From an uncultured Dialister sp. (lineage in GTDB: Bacteria; Bacillota; Negativicutes; Veillonellales; Dialisteraceae), in assembly GCF_900541605.1 (NCBI RefSeq), contig NZ_UQKJ01000008.1:1-33961 (forward strand): 33,961 bases of DNA, read 5' to 3'. The stretch's first letter is position 1, and each line of letters opens with the position of its first letter. The notes beneath the pieces were generated by a model. That model was not told where the DNA came from. It did not search any database and worked only from the letters and a program-made list of their open reading frames with translations. Below, one piece after another: positions 1-7,249 of the stretch. Both the position numbers and the translations under genes were made by a program.

Positions 1-191
1 CCTTCCTTTCAGGGCCCGGCGGTGGCGCCGCCAGGCGACGGAGGTTAGCTGATGGATGCGCCGCAGGCGAATCAGTCTTCCTGGCTGCTAGCAACTAATA
101 GCTAAAAGCCCCCGCCCGTTCACACGATGGTCAGTCACCATAGCGCCGCAGGCTGATACCCTCGATCTCGGTCTCGACCTCGATCTCAATC
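1..191. repeat. Modular intergenic repeat element, left part cut by window
   Basis: This stretch holds no gene. It carries modules that recur in other gaps of the window: a GC-rich hairpin segment, a CTAGC/TAGCT-type heptamer stretch near 85-110, a 'cgcccgttcacac' block and, at 161-191, a degenerate hexamer array. Read toward the element from the end of the rsfS-cvfB gene, the array units are GAGATC, GAGGTC, GAGACC, GAGATC, and they begin directly after the TAA stop codon. The same array class appears at 2021-2038, 7182-7201, 11228-11266, 17723-17747, 17870-17890, 21218-21237 and 33569-33593. I see nothing that looks coding or like a U-tract terminator. Confidence 0.7.
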
Positions 192-1424
192 TTATTTCCG
201 TCTGATCTTTCCCTCATCCATGGTAATCATGCCCTGTTTCAGGAGGTGTCCCACGGCCCGTTTGAAGGCTGCTTTGCTGATGCCCAGGGACGATTTGATC
301 AGGGTTGGATCCGATTTATCGGTGAAGGGGAGGGTGCCGTTATGGCGGTCCATATAGTCCAGAAGGAGTTTCATATCCCCTTCCATGGATTTCTCCTTCT
401 GGGGACGGAGGGAGATATTCACATGGCCGTCTTTGCGGATATAGGTGACCCGGCCTTCTACTTCTGCGCCCATGGGAATCGGTTTTGTTACTTCATCCCG
501 ATGGAGGAAGGCAATTACCCTTTCCCGGGTAATGATAAAGGTTCCTTCTCCGGTCTTGTTATACACAGAGCCTTTGATGGTATCCCCCACCCTGATCCCC
601 TGGGCCGGCAGGGCGATGCGGCGGATGTCTTCTTCCACTTTCATGGTCACCGCCAGGCGGCCGGTCTTATCTACGTACAGTTTCACCCAGATCGACTGTC
701 CTTCAGACACCCGTTCTTCCATCTGGGAAAATGGCAGGGAAATGCCCCGTTCCGTTCCCACATCCACGAAAGCACCGAACCGGGTGGTCAGCATCACCGG
801 CGCATAGCCGATGCCGCCCACCGGAATCTGGGGCAGCCGCATGCTGGCGGTAAGGCGGTGATGGGGATCATGGTAAAGAAACACATGGACCAGGTCTCCC
901 ACCTTCACCAGATGCAGCTGCTGGCCGTTATGGAGGAGAATATCATCGGTATCGCTGCCTGTGCCGGCGTCCAGAAAGGCGCCGAAGGAAGCAATGCGCT
1001 TCACCGTAAGGGTGGCCAGGGAATTTTCTTTCAACTTCCTGGGTCCCAGGCCCTCATTCCCCTCTTTATTCATTGTCGTCTCCTGTTTCATGGTATTCTC
1101 CTCCACCGGCGCTTCTTTCCAGAGGGTATCGAAATCGTAGCGCCGTCTTTCTTCATCGGTGAAGATATGGACAATCACATCACCGAAGTCCAGGAGAATC
1201 CAGTCTCCTTCCCGGTATCCTTCGACCCGGAGTGCATGGATGCCGAGGTCTCCCAGTTTTTCTTCCACTTCGTCAGCCGCTGCCTGGGCCTGCTTTTTAT
1301 TGCGGGTGGTGGCGAGGACAAAGTCGTCGGCAATGCTGGTAAGGCCCCGTACATTCAGGGCGCGGATGAGGACCGCTTTCTTCGATGCTAATGCTTTGCA
1401 GATGGTTTCAATCGTTTTTTCCAT
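192..1424 (-). CDS. RsfS-CvfB fusion: ribosomal silencing factor joined to S1-domain RNA-binding protein
   Basis: Residues 1 to about 106 are a complete RsfS (Iojap/DUF143) domain, recognisable by the DFGDVIVHIFTDEERRRYDF signature (79-98) and LW after it. RsfS binds ribosomal protein uL14 and blocks subunit joining in starvation. Residues about 130-410 match CvfB: repeated S1-like OB folds (FGAFLDAG at 147, FGAFVDVG at 216, a third near 280-340) and a C-terminal winged helix (about 350-410). The reading frame is open across a short linker. The start at 1424 has AAGGAG 8 nt upstream. A second strong site, GGAGGAG 6 nt before Met112 in the linker, could let CvfB also be made alone. The gene closes the obg-to-LCP gene series but sits behind a 612-nt repeat-filled gap, so it probably has its own promoter. 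Domain identities are secure; that the fused form is functional is inference. Confidence 0.88.
   Translation of the reverse strand: MEKTIETICKALASKKAVLIRALNVRGLTSIADDFVLATTRNKKQAQAAADEVEEKLGDLGIHALRVEGYREGDWILLDFGDVIVHIFTDEERRRYDFDTLWKEAPVEENTMKQETTMNKEGNEGLGPRKLKENSLATLTVKRIASFGAFLDAGTGSDTDDILLHNGQQLHLVKVGDLVHVFLYHDPHHRLTASMRLPQIPVGGIGYAPVMLTTRFGAFVDVGTERGISLPFSQMEERVSEGQSIWVKLYVDKTGRLAVTMKVEEDIRRIALPAQGIRVGDTIKGSVYNKTGEGTFIITRERVIAFLHRDEVTKPIPMGAEVEGRVTYIRKDGHVNISLRPQKEKSMEGDMKLLLDYMDRHNGTLPFTDKSDPTLIKSSLGISKAAFKRAVGHLLKQGMITMDEGKIRRK
1089..1104 (-). promoter_or_regulatory. Internal Shine-Dalgarno and start at the RsfS/CvfB junction
   Basis: On the minus strand GGAGGAG (1104-1098) lies 6 nt before the in-frame ATG at 1091-1089 (Met112 of the fusion). 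A second in-frame ATG at 1073 (Met118) has AGGAG 6 nt upstream. Both fall exactly in the linker between the RsfS and CvfB domains. This is what a former gene boundary would look like after loss of the rsfS stop codon, and it may still drive separate CvfB synthesis. Confidence 0.6.
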
Positions 1425-1580
1425 AGAACAGTCTCCTTGTCATGAAATGTGTATAGATATAGGAAATCAAATAGTCGTAAATAAGTAATAAGTCAGGAGT
1501 GATGGTGCGCCGCCACAGAAGAGGAAGCTGCGCCATGTATCAGATACGTATTCAGGTCATCAGTCATGAATATGGGTATC

Positions 1581-1632
1581 GATGAAGATAGTAGATGATA
1601 GACGATAGAAGATAGGAGATAGAAGATAGAGG
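1581..1632. repeat. Degenerate heptamer array, GATAGAA type
   Basis: Consecutive 7-nt units (ATGATAG, ACGATAG, AAGATAG, GAGATAG, AAGATAG) with a less regular start. It lies in the 612-nt gap between the LCP gene and rsfS-cvfB. No coding sense is apparent. Confidence 0.75.
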
Positions 1633-1645
1633 AACGGACTATCTG

Positions 1646-1680
1646 CTTACAGCTTACAGCTTACAGCTTACAGTTGACAG
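1646..1680. repeat. Heptamer array, four exact CTTACAG units plus TTGACAG
   Basis: Units at 1646-1652, 1653-1659, 1660-1666 and 1667-1673 are identical CTTACAG, followed by TTGACAG. The period of 7 is shared with the preceding array though the motif differs. The rest of the 1425-2036 gap holds a MITE (1748-1908), a short hexamer array touching the LCP stop codon and otherwise unremarkable sequence; I found no convincing gene there. Confidence 0.85.
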
Positions 1681-1747
1681 ATAATCAGTTGATGTGCAGG
1701 TGGAATATCATCGAAACGGCAAACCATTTCTAAGCATGCAGGCCCTA

Positions 1748-1908
1748 GGGAAGCGCTGATTAATTCGCAAAGTCAGATTTCATAAGGATTTTTATGCACT
1801 GCTTCGTCATAACTCTCCTTAAATAGCTCGCTATTCGCGTCGAGTTATTCCTCGCATTGCATAAAAATCCAAGAATGAAATCTGACAACGATTTAATCAG
1901 TGCTTTCC
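1748..1908. mobile_element. MITE-like palindromic element, copy 1 (161 bp)
   Basis: The ends form an 18-bp inverted repeat including the flanking TA, with two mismatches (TAGGGAAGCGCTGATTAA against the complement of TTAATCAGTGCTTTCCTA). Further inward pairings are GTCAGATTTCAT with ATGAAATCTGAC and GGATTTTTATGCA with TGCATAAAAATCC, so the whole element could fold into one long imperfect hairpin. A TA dinucleotide flanks both ends (1746-1747, 1909-1910), the pattern left by IS630/Tc1-type transposition. It carries no transposase. Full copies lie at 26479-26702 and 29269-29429, and part of one at 33911-33961. Confidence 0.85.
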
Positions 1909-2020
1909 TAAGGGGGCACGCTTTTTATGGATAGAGTCACTGAAACAGAATAATCATTCCATGTCAGATATCCCGTAACCATGCAGCCCCTTGGAGATGG
2001 AACGCGGCGAAGCTACTGAA

Positions 2021-2038
2021 GGTCTCGGTCTCGACCTC
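2021..2038. repeat. Hexamer array touching the LCP stop codon
   Basis: Read on the minus strand, GAGGTC GAGACC GAGACC starts inside the TGA stop codon of the LCP gene. A related segment just beyond it (about 1975-2010, 'taaccatgcagcccc') resembles modules near 33840-33900. Confidence 0.65.
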
Positions 2039-2918
2039 ATTTCCCGTTATCCGATCCGATGGTCAGTGCTACGGCTTTCTGGAGTTCTGCGGGGTTTACT
2101 ACCCAGGTCGGGATTTTACCGATGGTCTGGGTTTCTCCAGGGAGAATGACGTAGTGGAAGCTGTCTTCCGGATAATTAGTGAATGTATAGGCCAGCTGGG
2201 CCGCTTCTCCGGCGGAGATATCCGTTTCTGAAAGGTTCCAGATGTGGTGGGCAAAGACATAGCTGTAAAGGGCAAAATGGTTGTGGAGGGAAGAGACCAG
2301 GGGCTTCAGGACCCGTTCCTGCCGCTGGATGCGGTCGATTTCCCCGTTCTTTCCATCCAGGTACCGTACATAGCCAAGGGCCTGGGCTCCCTTGAGGTCC
2401 TGGTAGCCCTGGCGGATAGTTATATCCGGATTGCCGCTGCCATCGACGTGTTCCATGTTCTTTTCCACATACATGTCGATGCCGCCGATTTTATCCATAT
2501 AATTTTCAAAATCCGAGAAATCCACCACCCCGTATCCGTCTACCCGGAGGTGAAGGAGGTTCTCCACGGCACTCTTTGTTTCCTCCGCTCCCCCTTCGCT
2601 GAAGGTGGACCGGATGAGCTGGTTCTTCTTTTCCTGACGGGACAGCTTCGTATTGGGCGGGATGGAAATGAAGGTTACTTCCTTATCCCTGCTGTTCCAG
2701 GCGGTAAGGAGCAGGGCATCGGCCTCGTTGCCCCAGTTCTTGTCAGTACCGATAAAGAGGTAATAGGAAATGGGGGATGCGGAGTTTCCGTTCTTCCCCA
2801 TGATGTAGGTGACTCCTTTTCCCACCGCCATTCCCAGGATGACAAGAACCGCCGCCACAATGAGAAGGAACAGGGCCAGTTTCCCTGTTTTGATTTTTCC
2901 TTTTTTATTTCTTTTCAT
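2037..2918 (-). CDS. LytR-CpsA-Psr (LCP) family protein
   Basis: The 293-residue protein has a short basic cytoplasmic N-terminus, one transmembrane anchor (about 14-34) and an extracytoplasmic LCP domain. Visible family features include the FIGTDK segment near 55, the NWGNEADALLL stretch with its conserved Asp, the VDGYGVVDFSDFENYMDKIGG block (about 126-147) and the YVRYLDGKNGEIDRIQRQ block with its conserved Arg residues (about 184-200). LCP enzymes transfer lipid-linked glycopolymers to peptidoglycan outside the membrane. It overlaps the end of yqeK by 14 nt, so it is translationally coupled to the obg-yqeK gene series. Its exact glycopolymer substrate cannot be read from sequence. The stop codon lies within a hexamer repeat array. 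Confidence 0.88.
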   Translation of the reverse strand: MKRNKKGKIKTGKLALFLLIVAAVLVILGMAVGKGVTYIMGKNGNSASPISYYLFIGTDKNWGNEADALLLTAWNSRDKEVTFISIPPNTKLSRQEKKNQLIRSTFSEGGAEETKSAVENLLHLRVDGYGVVDFSDFENYMDKIGGIDMYVEKNMEHVDGSGNPDITIRQGYQDLKGAQALGYVRYLDGKNGEIDRIQRQERVLKPLVSSLHNHFALYSYVFAHHIWNLSETDISAGEAAQLAYTFTNYPEDSFHYVILPGETQTIGKIPTWVVNPAELQKAVALTIGSDNGK

Positions 2919-3489
2919 GGGCTTTCTCGTGTTTCAGTATCAAATCATTCCTGCCGATAAAGGTAAGGTCATAAATATAGGCTTTCTGGTCCATCAGGTG
3001 GGAAATGGTGGAATCGTAGGCCGCCAGCATGGCTTCATCCAGGTCCTTTTCCGCCAGTTTCCGGAGCCTGTCCACCCCCGGAAAATCCCGGGAAGGCTCG
3101 ATATAGTCCGCCAGGAAAATAATTTTCTCTAGAAGGGTCATATCCTTCCGGCCGGTGGTGTGGTAATAAATGGCTCCTTTGATGGCCGCATCATGGATGC
3201 CGTACTTTGTCTCCGCCAGTACGCTGCCTGCCGGCCCGTGGAGGAGAGCCCGGCTGGAAAGGAGATAGTCATCGCAGGAAAGGCCGGCGCCTTTCACAAT
3301 GTCCTGCATTTCAGAAAGAGTGAGTTCCTTGGCGCAGTCATGAACCCAGCCGGCCACGTACGCTTTTTCCGGGTCCGCACCATACTTTTCCGCCAGGTGT
3401 TTCCCCATGGCCGCCACCCCTTCGGAATGGTGGAACCGCTTGGGGGATAAAATGTTTTTCAAATCCTTTTGTATATCTTCCAGTTTCAT
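2905..3489 (-). CDS. YqeK, HD-domain Ap4A hydrolase (symmetrical)
   Basis: The 194-residue HD-superfamily protein has a first metal His in RFHHSEGV (about 18-25), the HD pair in WVHDCAKE (about 48-55), a further HGPAGS motif (about 84-89) and YHTTGR (about 109-114), then FLADYIEPSRDFPGVD, which is diagnostic for YqeK. Family members cleave diadenosine tetraphosphate to two ADP with a di-iron centre. The gene follows nadD by 3 nt, its standard neighbour, and overlaps the LCP gene downstream. Length is normal for the family. The ATG at 3489 suits the conserved N-terminus. Confidence 0.92.
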   Translation of the reverse strand: MKLEDIQKDLKNILSPKRFHHSEGVAAMGKHLAEKYGADPEKAYVAGWVHDCAKELTLSEMQDIVKGAGLSCDDYLLSSRALLHGPAGSVLAETKYGIHDAAIKGAIYYHTTGRKDMTLLEKIIFLADYIEPSRDFPGVDRLRKLAEKDLDEAMLAAYDSTISHLMDQKAYIYDLTFIGRNDLILKHEKAHEKK

Positions 3490-3492
3490 TTC

Positions 3493-4098
3493 TTATCCTT
3501 CGTATAGATGATTTTTCTTAATGAACCGAATCACGGCGTCCGGAATAAAATAGCGGGCCGATTTATTATGGGCCAGCAGGTCCCGGAGGATGGTAGAGGA
3601 AATTTCCAGTTCCGGTATTTTCAGGAAATGGATTTTTTCCTTCCCCAGTTCCCCGAAGCAGGCCACCGATTTCTTCAGTTTTTCCTCATACCCCGGCCGG
3701 CTGGCGCAGATAAAGTGACAGATTTCCAGAAGTTCCCGGTTGTATTTCCAGGTGGGCAGGTCCGCCAGGGCGTCAGTGCCGCAGATGAAGTAAAACTCTA
3801 TATCCTTCCCCATTTCCTGCTGGAGGATATGGATGGTATCCACCGTGTAGGAGGGACCGCTCCGGTCCCGTTCCACCGGGGAAATGGTGAACATGGGATT
3901 GCCGCGGATCGCTTCTTTCACCATGTCATACCGAGCCTCTTTATCGATGTGATGCATGTCCTTATGGGGCGTGTCGCCGGAGGGCACAAAAATCACCTTT
4001 TCCAGGTCGAATTCCTGACACGCCGATTCTGCAATCACCAGATGGCCGATATGAATGGGGTTGAAGGACCCGCCGAATATGCCTATCCGTTTAACCAT
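3493..4098 (-). CDS. Nicotinate-nucleotide adenylyltransferase
   Basis: NadD adenylylates nicotinate mononucleotide to NaAD in NAD synthesis. The protein begins with RIGIFGGSFNPIHIGH, which contains the nucleotidyltransferase HxGH motif, and ends with the ISSTILRDLL motif that binds ATP phosphates. I placed the start at the ATG at 4098 (201 residues) because the family starts a few residues before GIFGGSFNP. An upstream in-frame start at 4131 would add MYPPGGSGVIC, which is not family-like and lies inside the preceding microprotein gene. With the chosen start, it overlaps that 51-codon gene by 16 nt. Confidence 0.93.
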   Translation of the reverse strand: MVKRIGIFGGSFNPIHIGHLVIAESACQEFDLEKVIFVPSGDTPHKDMHHIDKEARYDMVKEAIRGNPMFTISPVERDRSGPSYTVDTIHILQQEMGKDIEFYFICGTDALADLPTWKYNRELLEICHFICASRPGYEEKLKKSVACFGELGKEKIHFLKIPELEISSTILRDLLAHNKSARYFIPDAVIRFIKKNHLYEG

Positions 4099-4238
4099 AC
4101 ATATAACACCGCTTCCACCAGGAGGATACAAACTACAAGAAATCCAAGAAGCTCCAGGATATGGGACAGCTCAAACCGCCCTTTCGGATGCTTCGTATAA
4201 TAATAGACCAGCCATTTCAGCTTTTCAGAGAATTTCAT
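4083..4238 (-). CDS. Small single-pass membrane protein (51 aa), unrecognised
   Basis: This short gene lies between proB and nadD. Its ATG (4238-4236) overlaps the proB TGA as ATGA, and its own TAG lies 16 nt inside nadD, so it fills the gap with coupled junctions on both sides. The product begins MKFSEKLKWLVYYYTKHPKG, basic and aromatic, and then has one hydrophobic helix (about 27-48, LELLGFLVVCILLVEAVLYV), ending WLNG. That composition predicts an inner-membrane microprotein with a cytoplasmic N-terminus. I do not recognise the family. The overlap pattern and coherent membrane topology make chance unlikely, but there is no homology evidence here. Confidence 0.72.
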   Translation of the reverse strand: MKFSEKLKWLVYYYTKHPKGRFELSHILELLGFLVVCILLVEAVLYVWLNG

Positions 4239-5374
4239 CGCATCACCAGAAGGTTATCCCGGTGAATGACCGTATCGTAGGGGGCTTCTCCGCCCAGGGC
4301 CTTTGCCATTTCTCCGGAATGGAGGCCTTTGATTTTTTGGATGTCCCCACTGCTGTAATGGGTAATGCCCCGGGCCAGCTCTTCATCGCCATAGTAGACG
4401 GATACAGTGTCCCCTTCTTCGAAGGACCCCTCTATACCCGTAATGCCTACGGCCAGGAGACTGGAACCCTTGTCCAGCAGGGCTTTCCGACAGCCCCCAT
4501 CCACCAGGATTTTCCCTTTCACCGCCGTACCGATGATGACGTCCCGCTTTTTCAGCTGGGGATGTACATTTTCCCCCTTAAAGAGGGTGCCGATATTGTC
4601 GCCGTCCATAATATGGAGGATCACATCAGGAAGGCTTCCCTTGGCAATGATCATGTCGATGCCCGAATGGACACAGATTTCTGCGGCCTGGATCTTCGTA
4701 TACATGCCGCCGGTGCCCTGGCTCGTGCCGGCGCCGCCGGCGATGCGGAAAATATCCCTCGAAAATTCCGGTACCTCATGGATGAGCTCAGCCTTCGGGT
4801 CCTTGCGGGGATCCGCCGTATAAAGTCCATCGATATCGGAAAGGATGATGAGGAGATCCGCCTCCGCAATGCTGGCGACGATGGCGGAAAGGGTATCGTT
4901 GTCGCCGATTTTGATTTCATCTGCCGTAACAGCATCGTTTTCATTGATCACAGGGATAGCCCCTAATTCCAAGAGCGCCGACAGGGTACCCCGCATGTAG
5001 AGGTACCGCTTCGAATTCACCGCATCTCCCTTTGTGAAGAGAAGCTGGCCCACCACGTGGCCGTATTCACGGAACAGGTGCTCATAGATATTCATGAGGA
5101 TGCCCTGTCCCACGGCAGCGGAAGCCTGCTTATAGGGAAGGAGGGACGGCTTTTCTTTGAATCCCAGCTCCGGAAATCCGATGCCTATGGCGCCGGAGGT
5201 CACGAGAATCACCTGGATCCCCCGATTCCGAAGGTCCGAAATCTGGCGGGCCAGATGATCCATGAAACGGAGATTCATTTTCCCGTTGGCATAGGTGAGG
5301 GAGCTGGTGCCTACCTTGATGACCACCCGTTTCTTCCTGGGAATATCCGCCCGTACCGTATCAGGGGAGTTCAT
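4235..5374 (-). CDS. Glutamate 5-kinase
   Basis: ProB phosphorylates glutamate to gamma-glutamyl phosphate, the first step of proline synthesis. The amino acid kinase domain starts RVVIKVGTSSLTY and continues with TSGAIGIG, INENDAV and GTGGMYTKIQAAE; the last about 80 residues form a PUA domain (GSSLLAVGI, EEGDTVSVYY). I chose the ATG at 5374 (379 residues, normal length) rather than a GTG at 5410, which has no ribosome binding site and adds a non-conserved stretch. It overlaps yhbY by 14 nt. The usual partner proA (glutamyl phosphate reductase) is not next to it or anywhere in the window. Confidence 0.93.
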   Translation of the reverse strand: MNSPDTVRADIPRKKRVVIKVGTSSLTYANGKMNLRFMDHLARQISDLRNRGIQVILVTSGAIGIGFPELGFKEKPSLLPYKQASAAVGQGILMNIYEHLFREYGHVVGQLLFTKGDAVNSKRYLYMRGTLSALLELGAIPVINENDAVTADEIKIGDNDTLSAIVASIAEADLLIILSDIDGLYTADPRKDPKAELIHEVPEFSRDIFRIAGGAGTSQGTGGMYTKIQAAEICVHSGIDMIIAKGSLPDVILHIMDGDNIGTLFKGENVHPQLKKRDVIIGTAVKGKILVDGGCRKALLDKGSSLLAVGITGIEGSFEEGDTVSVYYGDEELARGITHYSSGDIQKIKGLHSGEMAKALGGEAPYDTVIHRDNLLVMR

Positions 5375-5651
5375 AGTGGGACTTCTTTTCTTTCTGCCGG
5401 AAGAGCACACAGTTTCTTCCTATGATCTGGACGATTTCGCAGTCCAGCTTATCCGCCAGGAGCCCTGCGGTGTCCCGGATATCTTCGTCGGAATTCTGGT
5501 TGATCTTCACCTTCACCAGTTCCCGGGCCAGCAGCACATCCCTTACGCTGTCAATGACCGTATCCGTAAGGCCTTCCTTGCCGATCTGCACATAGGCCGG
5601 CAGCTGTACGGCCTGGCTCTTTAAATACTGTTTCTGTTTACCTGTTAACAT
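5361..5651 (-). CDS. YhbY-type CRM-domain RNA-binding protein
   Basis: This is a single CRM domain of 96-97 residues, beginning LTGKQKQYLKSQA and including the conserved QIGKEGLTD loop (GKxG motif, about 24-28) and the C-terminal IVQIIGRNCVLFRQ. Family members associate with pre-50S ribosomal subunits. There are two adjacent ATG codons (5654 and 5651); the GGGGAG box lies only 3 nt from the first but 6 nt from the second, so I prefer the second. It sits between obg, another 50S assembly factor, and proB, the usual arrangement. Confidence 0.9.
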   Translation of the reverse strand: MLTGKQKQYLKSQAVQLPAYVQIGKEGLTDTVIDSVRDVLLARELVKVKINQNSDEDIRDTAGLLADKLDCEIVQIIGRNCVLFRQKEKKSHYELP

Positions 5652-5662
5652 CATTGTCTCCC

Positions 5663-6958
5663 CTATTCTTCTTCCTCTTCGGTTCCTTTATTTTCAGAGA
5701 ACGTAAACTCTACGCCGTAGAGATTGACCGTATCCCCTTCCTGGATGCCCTGTTTCTTCAAAAGCCTGTCGAGCCCCATGAAACGCCATGCCCTGTCGAA
5801 ACGGCGGAGGGAAACGTAGTCTTCGAAATTGGTCATACCCACCAGTTTCTCCACCCGCTTGCCCTTCACATAGAACACGCCGTCTTTCTTTTCGATTTCG
5901 AATTCATCCTTCGGCACTTCATAGACAATGGTCTTTTCCGGCGCTTCAAAGGATACATCCGGTTCTTCCTGGAGAATCTTCCATGCCGCTTCCAGGAGAG
6001 GTTTCAGCCCCTCTCCGGTGAGGGTGCAGATGGGGAAGAACTGATATCCCTCCCCTTCAATGGCCTTGCGGAGATCTTCCAGTTTCTTCGGGTCATCGAT
6101 GAGGTCCGTCTTGTTGGCAGCCACAATCTGTTTTTTCTTCGCCAGCAGGGGGCTGTACAGTTCCAGTTCATTATTGATGACATGGAAATCGTTCAGCGGA
6201 TCCCGTCCTTCGCTTCCGGCGGCATCGAGTACATGGATGAGTACCTTCGTCCGTTCCACGTGCCGCAGGAATTCATCGCCCAGCCCTGTGCCCTGGCTGG
6301 CCCCTTCGATGAGGCCCGGAATATCGGCCATCACGAAGCTGCGGTCGTAATCGAGACTCACCACCCCCAGAATCGGGTTCAGGGTGGTGAAATGGTAGGC
6401 CGCCACTTCCGGTTTGGCACCGGAAACCTTGCGGAGCAGGCTCGATTTGCCGACGCTCGGGAAACCAAGAAGGCCAACGTCAGCCAGGACCTTCAGTTCC
6501 AGGCGGATCATCTTTTCTTCCCCCGGTTCCCCTTTTTCTGCATAGGTGGGAGCCCGGACAGCGGAGGTGGCAAAATGGGAATTTCCCCGTCCCCCATGGC
6601 CTCCTTTGGCCACCATGACCTCCTGGCCGTTCTGGGTCAGATCCGCCAGCAGTTCATTGGTTTTGTCATCGTACACCATGGTGCCCAGGGGCACTTCCAC
6701 GATCACGTCCTGGGCCGCTTTGCCAAACATTTCTTTCGCCCCGCCGTTGGCACCGGCCTTGGCTGCAAACTTCCGATGGCGCCGGAAATTGATGAGGGTA
6801 TTGAGATCACTGTTCGCACGAACAATGACAGATCCCCCCTTACCGCCGTCGCCGCCGCTGGGGCCGCCCCGGGGTACATACTTCTCCCGGCGGAATGCCA
6901 CCATCCCGTCCCCGCCGGCACCGGATACTGCAATAATCTTTGCTCTATCAATAAACAT
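5663..6958 (-). CDS. Obg GTPase
   Basis: Obg (CgtA) is a GTPase of 50S subunit assembly and stringent response. The protein shows the glycine-rich Obg fold (residues about 1-156), a G domain with G1 GFPSVGKSS (about 165-173), G3 DIPGLIEGASQGTGLG and G4 NKTDL, and a C-terminal OCT domain (about 340-420) with an acidic tail. The first ATG (6964) has AGG only 1 nt upstream, while the ATG at 6958 has GAGG at 7 nt and gives the family-typical MFIDRAKI start, so I use 6958 (431 residues). A TGCTATAAT extended -10 lies upstream. It heads the yhbY-proB-nadD-yqeK-LCP series. Confidence 0.95.
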   Translation of the reverse strand: MFIDRAKIIAVSGAGGDGMVAFRREKYVPRGGPSGGDGGKGGSVIVRANSDLNTLINFRRHRKFAAKAGANGGAKEMFGKAAQDVIVEVPLGTMVYDDKTNELLADLTQNGQEVMVAKGGHGGRGNSHFATSAVRAPTYAEKGEPGEEKMIRLELKVLADVGLLGFPSVGKSSLLRKVSGAKPEVAAYHFTTLNPILGVVSLDYDRSFVMADIPGLIEGASQGTGLGDEFLRHVERTKVLIHVLDAAGSEGRDPLNDFHVINNELELYSPLLAKKKQIVAANKTDLIDDPKKLEDLRKAIEGEGYQFFPICTLTGEGLKPLLEAAWKILQEEPDVSFEAPEKTIVYEVPKDEFEIEKKDGVFYVKGKRVEKLVGMTNFEDYVSLRRFDRAWRFMGLDRLLKKQGIQEGDTVNLYGVEFTFSENKGTEEEEE

Positions 6959-6997
6959 AGTCATACCTCGCTCAAAAAATCAGAAAATATCTATATT

Positions 6998-7006
6998 ATT
7001 ATAGCA
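6998..7006 (-). promoter_or_regulatory. Extended -10 promoter element for obg
   Basis: The minus strand reads TGCTATAAT at 7006-6998, a consensus extended -10, about 40 nt before the obg start. No good -35 hexamer is present at the normal distance, as expected for an extended -10 promoter. A repeat element begins immediately upstream. Confidence 0.55.
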
Positions 7007-7031
7007 TGGAACGGGGGAAAGGGATATATAA

Positions 7032-7201
7032 GATCGAGGGGTTCCCGGTGGTTCGATTGCGTACGCACCGGCGGGACATCAAGCCTTGCGCAGGACAGCC
7101 GCTCAAGGCTCAAAGCTAAAGGCTCAAAGCCTGCGCCCGTGCGCAGGCAAGTCAGCCATCTGAGCACTGCAGGCGGATTTCCTCGGTCTCGATCTCGATC
7201 C
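7032..7201. repeat. Modular intergenic repeat element between ctpA and obg
   Basis: The element starts with one GATCGA unit (7032-7037) and ends with a hexamer array in inverse orientation (7182-7201). Inside are a heptamer stretch of CTCAAGG, CTCAAAG, CTAAAGG, CTCAAAG (about 7103-7135) and paired blocks around 'gtacgcaccgg' and 'cccgtgcgcaggc' that are partly inverted repeats. No coding sequence is seen. Confidence 0.65.
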
Positions 7202-7207
7202 CAATGA

Positions 7208-7240
7208 AAAAGCCGTGAAGAAATATCCTTCACGGCTTTT
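7208..7240 (-). terminator. Rho-independent terminator of the ftsEX-ctpA unit
   Basis: A perfect 13-bp stem (AAAAGCCGTGAAG, 7208-7220, with its complement at 7228-7240) closes a 7-nt loop and ends in a T run on the minus strand, 10 nt after the ctpA stop codon. The A run on the other side would let it work in both directions. Confidence 0.9.
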
Positions 7241-7249
7241 GATAACTTT

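Noticed and set aside
1581..1680. CRISPR-like array
   Set aside because: Units are only 7 nt, contiguous and without spacers; no cas genes are present.
4099..4131. Longer nadD start
   Set aside because: The extra 11 residues are not family-like and lie in the coupled microprotein gene; the 4098 ATG gives the standard NadD N-terminus.
5654..7207. 517-codon plus-strand open frame over obg
   Set aside because: Antisense shadow of obg running on into repeat DNA; composition is typical of reverse-strand reading.
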